This document shows, one piece after another, positions 35,182 to 42,435 of a DNA stretch of 64,000 nt. The translations under genes were made by a program, and so were the position numbers. The DNA comes from Chloroflexota bacterium. Lineage in GTDB: Bacteria > Chloroflexota > Anaerolineae > Anaerolineales > Villigracilaceae. The notes under the pieces were generated by a model, which was not told where the DNA came from, did not search any database, and worked only from the letters and a program-made list of their open reading frames with translations. The stretch spans positions 1 to 64,000 of the forward strand of contig JAIOAQ010000015.1 of assembly GCA_019873735.1 (NCBI GenBank), given 5' to 3'. Position 1 is the first letter of the stretch. Every line of letters starts with the position of its first letter.

Positions 35182-35187
35182 ATTATA
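35182..35187 (-). promoter_or_regulatory. -10 box upstream of the TIR-KAP-FGE gene
   Basis: TATAAT on the minus strand, 38 bp before the ATG at 35144, just after the DUF2905 stop. A TTGAAA lies upstream, but its spacing (14 bp) is too short, so only the -10 is supported. Confidence 0.4.
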
Positions 35188-35195
35188 CGGCAGTA

Positions 35196-35423
35196 TCACT
35201 TTTTCAATAGCCGGATAATCACCTTCAACAGAATCGTCAACACCACCGAAACCAAAATCGAACTCGTGATCGGGAAATAAAACGAGAACCCCTCGCGCTC
35301 GATGCGGATGTCGCCGGGCAGGCGGCCGAGGGGGAAGCCAAATCTGGCAGCCAGGAAAATCCCTGCGCCCAGCAGAAAGAGCAGCAGGCCGATGATCATC
35401 AGGGTGCGGGCAATCGTTTCCAT
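35196..35423 (-). CDS. DUF2905 small membrane protein
   Basis: The 75-residue protein has two membrane helices (IARTLMIIGLLLFLLGAGIFLAA and ITSSILVSVVLTILLKVII) separated by the DUF2905 core FGFPLGRLPGDIRIEREGFSFYFP. The family is common in Gram-positive and Chloroflexota genomes and has no known function. The overlapping larger ORF (35092-35499) is in another frame and is a shadow. It is upstream of the TIR gene on the same strand. Confidence 0.88.
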   Translation of the reverse strand: METIARTLMIIGLLLFLLGAGIFLAARFGFPLGRLPGDIRIEREGFSFYFPITSSILVSVVLTILLKVIIRLLKK

Positions 35424-35512
35424 AATAGACGGTAGACGGTGGACGGTGGAGCGTTGACCGTGGACTGTGAATGAAAAACCGTCTACGGTCTACGGTCAAC
35501 GGTCAACAGTCA
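35424..35512. repeat. Inverted minisatellite-type repeat (GTAGACGGT words)
   Basis: The left half reads TAGACGGTAGACGGTGGACGGTGGA and the right half CCGTCTACGGTCTACGGTCAACGGTCA, so the halves are complementary and can form a long imperfect hairpin. Such GTAGACGGT/ACGGTCAAC words are typical of degenerate intergenic repeats. No ORF. It separates DUF2905 from the inverted-repeat elements. Confidence 0.6.
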
Positions 35513-35518
35513 CAACAA

Positions 35519-35575
35519 CCCCTCCCGCAGGTTTTGGCGCAATGTCCACGCCAGAAGAGGTCTCCGTGGGTGTAC
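35519..35575 (+). repeat. MITE-like element, partial copy (left end)
   Basis: CCCTCCCGCAGGTTTTGGCGCAATGTCCA, followed by GAAGAGGTCTCCG, matches the left half of the elements at 1077-1171 (reverse) and 35668-35760. The matching right terminus is missing. A related hairpin (CCCTCCCGCtgatttGCGGaAGGG) follows near 35600, so this may be an insertion or deletion junction. Confidence 0.65.
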
Positions 35576-35667
35576 GCTGCACCATTTGGGGCGAGGCCCC
35601 TCCCGCTGATTTGCGGAAGGGCCAGAAATTGCTCCCAGGTCAATTATAATTGCAAAATAATTGCCTG

Positions 35668-35760
35668 CCCTCCCGCAGGTTTTGGCGCAATTTCCAGCCG
35701 GAAAACGTTTCCTTGATTGCCGGCACAGGTTGACAGTCCCGTCCTAACCTGCGGGAGGGT
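35668..35760 (+). repeat. MITE-like inverted-repeat element, copy 2
   Basis: A complete 93-bp element with termini CCCTCCCGCAGG / CCTGCGGGAGGG. Compared with copy 1 (reversed) it keeps the order TTTTGGCGCAAT, TTTCCA, GATTGCCGGCA, CAGTCCCGTC and both ends. It lies 48 bp upstream of the histidine kinase start, in the position of its promoter or leader. No clear target-site duplication can be read. Confidence 0.75.
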
Positions 35761-35807
35761 CAAGTAAACGATTTACATGAAAGGCAAAAAGGTTCTATCT
35801 GCGCCGA

Positions 35808-38018
35808 ATGACACACAAAACACAATCCGGTCAAATCCCAGACTCTGTCGGTCACAATGCATGCATGGACAACGCCCTCCAGGGGGTCGTCCTGTTCCAG
35901 CAAGGACGTCTGATCTACGTCAACCGCGCCGTGACCGAAATCCTCGGCTACACGCCAGAAGAGTTACACGGTCTCTCCGCGGAGGACTGCCTGGAATTCG
36001 TCCACCCCGCGGATCGGCCCGCAATGCAAACCCGCCTGGAACAGCGCCGGCAAGGGAGCAATGTGCCGGCGCGTTATTTTTTGCGCATGTTGCACAAGAA
36101 CGGCGGTTTGCGCTGGTTAGAAGTTGCCAGCAGCCAGGGTATGTATGCCGGCGAACTCACCCTGCAACTATGCTTCATAGACGCCACCCTGCATTTCCTG
36201 CACCGGGAAAGGGAGGCGTTTTACCGCGCCCTGGCCGAAATGACTCAGGACATGGTGTTTGTCATTGACCGCAACGATCGCCTGATCTATGTCAATCCGG
36301 CCGCGGCTGCCAAACTGGGAAAAAAAGCCGAAGAGATCATCAACCTCCCGCGCAAAGCCCTGTTGGGCGAACGCCCAGACAAAGTTCGGGCAAAAAGCCT
36401 CGAAAAAGTCTTCCAAAGCGGCGAGCCCCTGGCAGTCGAAAGCAGTTTTGCAACCCCCGCCGGCACCGCCTGGGTGCATGTCCAACTGACGCCGCTCAAA
36501 AGCGACGACGGCACAACGATCGCCGTCATGGGCGTAGCGCGCGACCTCACCGAACGCCGGGCGATCGAACAGGCGCTGCAAGAATCGGAGGAAAGGTACC
36601 GCCTGCTGATGGAAACCCTGCCTATTGGTATCGGTATCACAGACTGGAACGGAAGAATTCGCTTTGTCAATCCGGCCGCCTGTCAGATTACCGGCTACAG
36701 CATGGAGGAACTCTCCCAAACTCGAGCCGCGGCGCTGTACGCCGACCTTGAACAACAGCGAGAAATCCTGTCCCGCCTGAAACAAGAGGGCCGCCTCAAC
36801 GACATGAAAATGACTCTGCGGCACAAAAGCGGAAAAAACATCACCGTCCTTTCCAGCACATCGACCATCCGCATTGGCGGCGAAGAACAGATCCTCTCGG
36901 CCATCAAAGACATTACCGAAGCCGAACAAGTCAACCGGGCGTTGGAAGAATTAAACGACCGCTTCCGCGCCACCTTTGAACAGGCAGCAGTGGGTATTGC
37001 GCATGTGGACTTAAACGGCTACTTCCTGCGCGTCAATCAACGTTTCTGCCAAATCACCGGTTACAGCGCCGAAGAACTGGCGCGGCGCACATTTCGAGAG
37101 ATCACCCACCCCGAAGATATTGAAGAAGAAGCCATTGCGCAATTGCTGGCAGGAAAAATCAAAACCTACACTGTCGAAAAACGCTACCTGCGCAAACGCG
37201 GCCGGCCGGTCTGGGTACAGGTGACCACCTCGCTGGCGCGCGATCGGGATGGACAGCCTTCTTACTTTATTGGCGTCGTAGAGGACATCAGTCAGCGCAA
37301 GAAAACCGAAGCCGCCCTGGAAGAAAGCCGCAAAACGCTGGAAAGGCGGGTCGCCGAGCGGACGGCAAGCCTGCGCAGCCTGACCAGACAGTTGGTCAAC
37401 GCCCAGGAAGCAGAACGCAAACGCATTGCGCGCGAATTGCATGACGATATCGGCTCATCTCTGCTTGGCCTGCATTTACTACTGGGGACGCTGATGGATC
37501 AGGTTCCGTGTGAAGCAGCCAGCCTTTTTGAGCAACTCAACAAGCTCAACGAACAGGTTGCTCAAATCATCGAGCGGGTGAGAAGCATCTCGCGCCTGTT
37601 ACGCCCCTCCACCTTAGAGATAGGCGGCCTGCACCTGAGCCTTGAACAACTCTGCGCCACCGTCTCACACCAGGCCTCTCTGCCGATACGTTATACCGGC
37701 CGGCCGGTCAATCTATCCGAAGAGCAGTCGCTCTGTCTGTACCGCGTGGCACAAGAGGCCCTGACCAATGCCCTCAAACACGCAAATGCCAGCCATGTCA
37801 ATGTAAAATTGGCCTGCAAAGGCAATTGGGTCACCCTGATTGTGCAAGACGACGGCATCGGTCTGAATTCTAAGGTCACCAAGAGCGGGATAGGCTTACT
37901 GGACATGAAAGAGCGCCTCAACGCCCTTAACGGACACCTGCGCCTCCACAGCGTCCCTGGCGGCACCCGTTTGACTGCTGCATTGCCGCTTCAACCGGAG
38001 AATAGGGAGAACATATGA
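35808..38018 (+). CDS. Multi-PAS sensor histidine kinase (NarX/DesK-type HisKA_3)
   Basis: The 736-residue cytoplasmic kinase has no membrane helix. Four PAS/PAC modules occupy about 15-130, 130-260, 262-385 and 385-505, marked by repeats such as VGIAHVDLNGYFLRVNQRFC and GVARDLTER/GVVEDISQR. A HisKA_3 block follows (ERKRIARELHDDIGSSLLGL, phospho-His), then HATPase_c with EALTNALKHANASH (N box), VQDDGIGL and GIGLLDMKERL. It phosphorylates the LuxR-type regulator that overlaps it by 4 bp (ATGA). The ATG at 35808 has no strong ribosome site; a start at residue 20 (MDNALQG) is possible. Signals are unknown. Confidence 0.9.
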   Translation: MTHKTQSGQIPDSVGHNACMDNALQGVVLFQQGRLIYVNRAVTEILGYTPEELHGLSAEDCLEFVHPADRPAMQTRLEQRRQGSNVPARYFLRMLHKNGGLRWLEVASSQGMYAGELTLQLCFIDATLHFLHREREAFYRALAEMTQDMVFVIDRNDRLIYVNPAAAAKLGKKAEEIINLPRKALLGERPDKVRAKSLEKVFQSGEPLAVESSFATPAGTAWVHVQLTPLKSDDGTTIAVMGVARDLTERRAIEQALQESEERYRLLMETLPIGIGITDWNGRIRFVNPAACQITGYSMEELSQTRAAALYADLEQQREILSRLKQEGRLNDMKMTLRHKSGKNITVLSSTSTIRIGGEEQILSAIKDITEAEQVNRALEELNDRFRATFEQAAVGIAHVDLNGYFLRVNQRFCQITGYSAEELARRTFREITHPEDIEEEAIAQLLAGKIKTYTVEKRYLRKRGRPVWVQVTTSLARDRDGQPSYFIGVVEDISQRKKTEAALEESRKTLERRVAERTASLRSLTRQLVNAQEAERKRIARELHDDIGSSLLGLHLLLGTLMDQVPCEAASLFEQLNKLNEQVAQIIERVRSISRLLRPSTLEIGGLHLSLEQLCATVSHQASLPIRYTGRPVNLSEEQSLCLYRVAQEALTNALKHANASHVNVKLACKGNWVTLIVQDDGIGLNSKVTKSGIGLLDMKERLNALNGHLRLHSVPGGTRLTAALPLQPENRENI

Positions 38019-38752
38019 AACAGAGAGTAGATCACCCCGTGCGCGTTGCTATTCTCGAAGACCACCAGGGCATCATTGACGGTTACACCTACCGCCTGGG
38101 GCGCGTCCCCACCATTGAAATTGTCGGCATCATGTACTACGCCGAGGAACTGGAAAATTTCCTGCGCAAAACGCCGACCGATTTGCTCATCATGGACCTG
38201 ATGGTGCCAATTTCTGCCAGCAACCCCCAATCCTTCCCTGTTCTGCACACCCTGGGCGTTTTGGTCAAGAAGTACCCGCGCCTGCGCGTCCTGGTCATTT
38301 CAATGCTGACAGAGGCGGCCATCTTCGAAAGCCTGGTCAACATTGGGATTGCAGGCTACATCCTAAAGGACGACTACAAAGCCATCCAACAACTGGCGGA
38401 AATCGTTGAAGTGGTCGCCAGAGGCGGCGCTTACTTCAGCAATCACGTCTATACCCTCATCTATGGTCAGGAACAAAGCAAGACCCGCCCCCACCTCAGC
38501 CCGCGGCAACTTGAAGTCCTGTCCCTGTTGGCTGCCTACCCCTTTGCCACCACAGATGAACTGGCCGACAAAATCGGCATAGCCGCATCCACCCTGCGCA
38601 ACACCCTCTCAGAACTTTACCGCCGGCTAGGCGTGCCAAACCGGCTAGCGGCGCTGGCCAAAGCCCAACAATTGGGGCTGGTTCCGCGGCCCCAGTTTGA
38701 AAAGGCCTTCGGCCAAGATCAGGACGAGTTACCTCACGGCCAGATGAACTGA
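38015..38752 (+). CDS. LuxR-family response regulator
   Basis: The 245-residue regulator has a receiver domain (residues 8-135) with the expected phospho-Asp in LLIMDLMVP, and a C-terminal LuxR-type helix-turn-helix (LSPRQLEVLSLLAAYPFATTDELADKIGIAASTLRNTLSELYRRL, about 163-207). The HTH has a six-residue insert-like AAYPFAT before the recognition helices compared with NarL. Its start overlaps the kinase stop, so they form a two-component pair. Its 3' end overlaps the convergent LysM gene by 19 bp. Confidence 0.92.
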   Translation: MKQRVDHPVRVAILEDHQGIIDGYTYRLGRVPTIEIVGIMYYAEELENFLRKTPTDLLIMDLMVPISASNPQSFPVLHTLGVLVKKYPRLRVLVISMLTEAAIFESLVNIGIAGYILKDDYKAIQQLAEIVEVVARGGAYFSNHVYTLIYGQEQSKTRPHLSPRQLEVLSLLAAYPFATTDELADKIGIAASTLRNTLSELYRRLGVPNRLAALAKAQQLGLVPRPQFEKAFGQDQDELPHGQMN

Positions 38753-39165
38753 CCGGCGTAAATCAGGTTGGGATTGGCAATGCCGTTGCGCGTTTGCAAA
38801 TAATAGACGCTGACGCCATAGTAGCGCGCAATCCGGCTGAGCGTATCGCCCCGGCAAACGACATAATAGTAGCCGTAATACTCGCTGTACATCGGCCCAC
38901 AGGGAGATGTGGGAGGCGGTACATACGCGCCGGGGATGGTCAGCACTTGACCCGGATAGATATAATACCCTACCCAGGGATTGGCCTCATACAATGCGGC
39001 GAGCGTCACGCCGCAGCGCCGGGCAATCTTGGCCATCCAATCCCCCGGCTGAACAACATACGTGCTGCCACAGTAGCCGCCTGCCTCAACCGGGCGGGGA
39101 GCCGCCAGCGAGACGGCCAGCAGAGCAATCACCAGTGCCGCCTGAAGCATACGTTTTGCAAACAT
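38734..39165 (-). CDS. Secreted protein with two LysM domains
   Basis: The 143-residue exported protein has a signal peptide (MLQAALVIALLAVSLAAP, cleavage near PVEAGG) and two LysM domains, TYVVQPGDWMAKIARRCGVT (about 33-80) and YYVVCRGDTLSRIARYYGVS (about 95-140). LysM binds GlcNAc-containing glycans such as peptidoglycan. No catalytic domain is attached, so it may be an envelope-binding or carrier protein. A GGAGG site lies 7 nt before the ATG. The end overlaps the response regulator. Confidence 0.88.
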   Translation of the reverse strand: MFAKRMLQAALVIALLAVSLAAPRPVEAGGYCGSTYVVQPGDWMAKIARRCGVTLAALYEANPWVGYYIYPGQVLTIPGAYVPPPTSPCGPMYSEYYGYYYVVCRGDTLSRIARYYGVSVYYLQTRNGIANPNLIYAGQFIWP

Positions 39166-39449
39166 TGCTCATCCTCCTGAAAGAAAAAGAACGTAACCAT
39201 CTACCCTTTTGAACAAGATGGACAGGGCGGGCAGAACAAATGATTGAGGTACACAAAAAATCCTGTTCATCCTGTACATCCTGTTTCATACGCTGCATTT
39301 GCCGCGTTTATCTTGGAAAAGGGCATCTTCGGGTAGGCAGTTACAAAAGAACGCTGAAATCATTGTACAACGGCAGAAAACAAATTTCTAGCACGAATTT
39401 CCCCCCAAATTTGACTTGCATCGCCCCCATCGGCTAAAACGCCGGTCTG
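39166..39449. other. Intergenic stretch with degenerate repeats
   Basis: No gene seen. It contains the repeat AATCCTGTTCATCCTGTACATCCTG (39257-39290), a short-unit repeat of the kind scattered in these genomes, and an AAATTTCTAGCACGAATTTCC near-palindrome (39378-39405). Promoters for the LysM gene (minus) should lie here, but none is clear. Confidence 0.4.
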
Positions 39450-40676
39450 TCACGTCTGCGAGGGACGGCCGGCTCTTAAGAACAACAGAAAACCCAGCAG
39501 GCGCAGGCCGGCGCTCACCCACAAGGTGCCGCCCAGGCCAATCGAATCTGCCAGCGCCGTGCCGAGCAGAGGGGCGACAACAGTAGAGAGGTATTGCATG
39601 GACTGCGCCAGCGAAACAAAGGTGGCGCTGTATTCCTGAGTAACCGTCCTCATCAGTTCGTCAAAAAAGACCAGGTCCAGGCCGGCCTGGAACAAACCGG
39701 CGACGCCGGCAAAGATCACCACGACTTGAATCCGGGTTGTGGTGGCTACCAGCGCCGGATAAAAGGCCATGCCCAGCGTGGTGGCCAAAAGGACAAAACG
39801 CCCGCCGCGTCGCCGCGAAACCCACGGCCACAGGAAATACCCGACCAGCATAATGAGCGTCAGAGTCATGTTGATAGTGCCGATTTGAGAGTCGGAGGCC
39901 TTCACTTCGCGGACAAAATAAAGCGGGAAGACCGGCGCGGTCAGCGAAATCGCCGAAAGGTAAACAAAGCGCTTGAAAGCAAAGGTTGCAAAGGCAGGAT
40001 TGCCGCGCAGCAGCACAAGGTAATTCCGGGCCACCTCCCACGCGGATTTGGCGGTAGCCAGCGGGGGCGGAGTCTGATCCGGCAGGGTGATGCGGCTGGA
40101 GAAATAGAAACTGATCAGTCCGCCCAGCGAAAGTCCGAGAAACATGTAAGCGTAATTGAACGGGAAGGCTACCCGATCGATCAAACGCGTGACGATAAAT
40201 GTCCCGATGACGTTTGTCAATCCAAAAATTGCCCAGCGGCGCGAAAGCAGGGCATAACGGCCTTCAGGCCCGGCGACCGCGTTCATAACAACCGAAAAGG
40301 CAACCGCCAGCGCGGTTTGCGGCAGGGTGGCAAAGGCCCAAATGAGCAGGGTGGAGGTGACCAGCAGGCCGCGCGGCAAAAAGAAGGTCAGCAGGCCGGT
40401 CAGCGCATAGCAGGAAATGACCATCAAACGGGACAGGCTGAACCAGGGGACAATCTTGCGCCGGGTTTGAAGGAAGCGCCCTACTACAAGGGCGAGGATG
40501 AGACCGGTTACGCCCGGCATGGACGAAAGCAGACCTACCTGAAAACTGCTGGCGCCCAGCCGCGCCAGGAAAACCGGCAAGAAAGGCGCGGCGACATTCG
40601 AAATGCTTACGCCGATGGCGTCAATCTGAACATTACGAAAATTGCGCTTTTGGATCGAGAGAGAGGTTTCTTTCAT
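39450..40676 (-). CDS. MFS transporter
   Basis: The 408-residue permease has 12 predicted membrane helices. The layout resembles bacterial MFS drug/sugar exporters: GASSFQVGLLSSMPGVTGLILALVVGRFLQTRRK at the first loop and a second-half block SQIGTINMTLTLIMLVGYFLWPWVSRRRGGRF. Substrate is unknown. Its ATG overlaps the stop of the nucleosidase gene (ATGA), so they share an operon with the CinA gene; transport linked to nucleoside or cofactor metabolism is possible but not supported by specific residues. Confidence 0.83.
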   Translation of the reverse strand: MKETSLSIQKRNFRNVQIDAIGVSISNVAAPFLPVFLARLGASSFQVGLLSSMPGVTGLILALVVGRFLQTRRKIVPWFSLSRLMVISCYALTGLLTFFLPRGLLVTSTLLIWAFATLPQTALAVAFSVVMNAVAGPEGRYALLSRRWAIFGLTNVIGTFIVTRLIDRVAFPFNYAYMFLGLSLGGLISFYFSSRITLPDQTPPPLATAKSAWEVARNYLVLLRGNPAFATFAFKRFVYLSAISLTAPVFPLYFVREVKASDSQIGTINMTLTLIMLVGYFLWPWVSRRRGGRFVLLATTLGMAFYPALVATTTRIQVVVIFAGVAGLFQAGLDLVFFDELMRTVTQEYSATFVSLAQSMQYLSTVVAPLLGTALADSIGLGGTLWVSAGLRLLGFLLFLRAGRPSQT

Positions 40677-41365
40677 GCAGCATCCAGCGGCAAGAGAAGG
40701 CTTAACCAGGAGGGCAACTGGCGGAACAAGTCGGACATCACGGCCTGCGTGCGCTGTTCAAAGAGGATCATATTCCCATAGGCTTCTCCGCCGCTTTCGC
40801 CCACCAGATCGGTAACTGCACGCAAAATCAGGCAACGGACGCCATTTCTCTGCGCCACCCAGGCCAGGGCGCCCGATTCCCAATCCGCGGCAACGGCATC
40901 ATATTTCTGGACGAGGGCAGGGACATCCTGCGCGACGATATCTCTATCGGCAGAAAGCAGGCGGCCGCACATGACCGAAGAGGGCAGGCCGGCACCCAAC
41001 CAGGAAAGATCAAGGCGGGTGGTGTAGTGGGCAATGGCCTCGTCGCTGCTGCCCATCTGCTCCAAAATGTCGTAGACGATGGTCTCTTCGGCCAGAATGA
41101 CGCGCCCCACCCGAATCCGCCCCTTTATCCCTCCGCAAGTGCCCAGATTGATCAACACATCGGGCTGAAAGCGGTCAATCGCGTACTGGGCGCTGGCCGC
41201 GGCGGAAATTTTCCCCCAGCCTCCCTGAAACAGCCTGAGGCGCCTGCCCTCCAGGTCCAATTCGGCAAATTCACCGAAAGGGGATGGCCGGAGAGAAAGC
41301 CCGGGATAAAGCGTCTTAACTGCACGCCATTCAGCATCGGCGCTGATGATGACGGTGATATTCAT
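40673..41365 (-). CDS. Nucleoside phosphorylase/MTA-SAH nucleosidase-family protein
   Basis: The 230-residue protein has the phosphorylase fold: ITVIISADAEWRAV, GGWGKISAAASAQYAI (phosphate/ribose loop), LINLGTCGGI, VAADWESGALAWVA (replacing the VDMExAA motif) and LRAVTDLVGESGG (catalytic Asp). It may hydrolyse methylthioadenosine, S-adenosylhomocysteine or a purine nucleoside; the DWES change makes the substrate uncertain. The start at 41365 is chosen because homology begins there; the longer ORF to 41566 enters the cinA frame. It lies between cinA and the MFS gene. Confidence 0.8.
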   Translation of the reverse strand: MNITVIISADAEWRAVKTLYPGLSLRPSPFGEFAELDLEGRRLRLFQGGWGKISAAASAQYAIDRFQPDVLINLGTCGGIKGRIRVGRVILAEETIVYDILEQMGSSDEAIAHYTTRLDLSWLGAGLPSSVMCGRLLSADRDIVAQDVPALVQKYDAVAADWESGALAWVAQRNGVRCLILRAVTDLVGESGGEAYGNMILFEQRTQAVMSDLFRQLPSWLSLLLPLDAA

Positions 41366-41375
41366 AATTCCCCGA

Positions 41376-41864
41376 CTAACCTGCAAATCCCGGCGACGAC
41401 AGATAATCCAGGAGAAATTGCAAGGCGGCCTGCGCAGATGACTGTTTGTTGGCGCGCCGGTCGCCCTGCCAGATAAAGTGACGCGCCCAGTCGCCATCTG
41501 TGGCCGAGAGACCAATCCAGGTGGTGCCAACCGGTTTGCCGGGCAGGCCGCCAGACGGGCCGGCAATGCCGCTTACGCTGACAGCCAGGTTGGCGCCCAG
41601 GGCAGTCCGCACGCCGCGCGCCATCTCAATCGCCGTTTCGCGGCTGACTGCCCCGTAGCGGCGCAAGGTATCCCACGAGACATGCAAAAGCGCCACCTTG
41701 GCTTCATAGGCATAGGCCACCACTCCGCCCACAAAGTAATCCGATGAGCCGGGGATGTCGGTAATTCGATCGGCAATCAATCCGCCGGTACACGATTCGG
41801 CCACGGCCAGTTTCCAGCCGCGAGCGCGCAGCAACTCGCCCAAATGACGTTCCAGGTCTTCCAT
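41376..41864 (-). CDS. pncC: CinA C-terminal domain nicotinamide-nucleotide amidase
   Basis: The 162-residue protein is a stand-alone CinA C-terminal domain (PncC), which deamidates nicotinamide mononucleotide in NAD recycling. The diagnostic block AESCTGGLIADRITDIPGSSDYFVGG is present, as is the VSGIAGPSGGLPGKPVGTTWIG segment. Length matches stand-alone PncC proteins. It is 10 bp upstream of the nucleosidase gene on the same strand, and the product relationship (nucleoside/nucleotide salvage) fits a small operon. Confidence 0.92.
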   Translation of the reverse strand: MEDLERHLGELLRARGWKLAVAESCTGGLIADRITDIPGSSDYFVGGVVAYAYEAKVALLHVSWDTLRRYGAVSRETAIEMARGVRTALGANLAVSVSGIAGPSGGLPGKPVGTTWIGLSATDGDWARHFIWQGDRRANKQSSAQAALQFLLDYLSSPGFAG

Positions 41865-41925
41865 ACGCCAGCACGCACCTCTTTATATCAAGATAGTCGA
41901 ATGTTACCACCAAACAAGCCAAACG

Positions 41926-41962
41926 TAAAAAAGCAGACCCTCTCGCGGCGGGGAGGATCTGC
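41926..41962 (-). terminator. Rho-independent terminator after the DUF4190 gene
   Basis: The minus strand forms a 10-bp stem GCAGATCCTC / GAGGGTCTGC (one G-T pair) and then TTTTTTACG, a classical terminator, 28 bp after the stop of the DUF4190-like gene. Confidence 0.85.
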
Positions 41963-41990
41963 GTCATCACCTGAAGAACTTGTCTGGGGG

Positions 41991-42308
41991 TTACCCCGCA
42001 AGATCGGAACTTATGCTGTTGAAAATGTCCTGCATTTGAGGGCCAAGCAAAACGCCCGCGATGGCGTTGATAATGGCCAGCAAAATGGTCAGGCCGCCAA
42101 GGACAATGCCCACAATGGCAAGCGTCCGCTGGGAAGATTTTATTCCCAACACGCCCAGGATGACGGCAACAATGCCCAGCGGAAGGCCGCAAATAGGCAG
42201 CAGCCAGCCGCACAGGTTGAGCACGCCTACCACCAGGGAGGCAATTGCCAGGCCTTTTTTGTCACCGGCCGGCGGCGGCGAGGCTTCGGGTATCGAATAA
42301 TCTTGCAT
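41991..42308 (-). CDS. DUF4190-type small membrane protein
   Basis: The 105-residue protein has a short hydrophilic N-terminus (MQDYSIPEASPPPAGDKKG) and two membrane helices with a GLAIASLVVGVLNLCGWLLP / GLPLGIVAVILGVLGIKSSQRTLAIVGIVLGG pattern, as in DUF4190 proteins. The start at 42308 has a textbook AAGGAGG site; the track's longer ORF is not supported. The function of the family is unknown. It has its own terminator and is divergent from uvrC. Confidence 0.85.
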   Translation of the reverse strand: MQDYSIPEASPPPAGDKKGLAIASLVVGVLNLCGWLLPICGLPLGIVAVILGVLGIKSSQRTLAIVGIVLGGLTILLAIINAIAGVLLGPQMQDIFNSISSDLAG

Positions 42309-42435
42309 CAAAACCTCCTTAACGCTATGAGAAAAAGGCTTCAGGTGACAAAAGTAGTATAGCACAACCCAGACTTGTAAACCTATCCTCTGACCGTACT
42401 ATATCTGCGCGGAGCGTGTTAAAATATTTCCCTGT

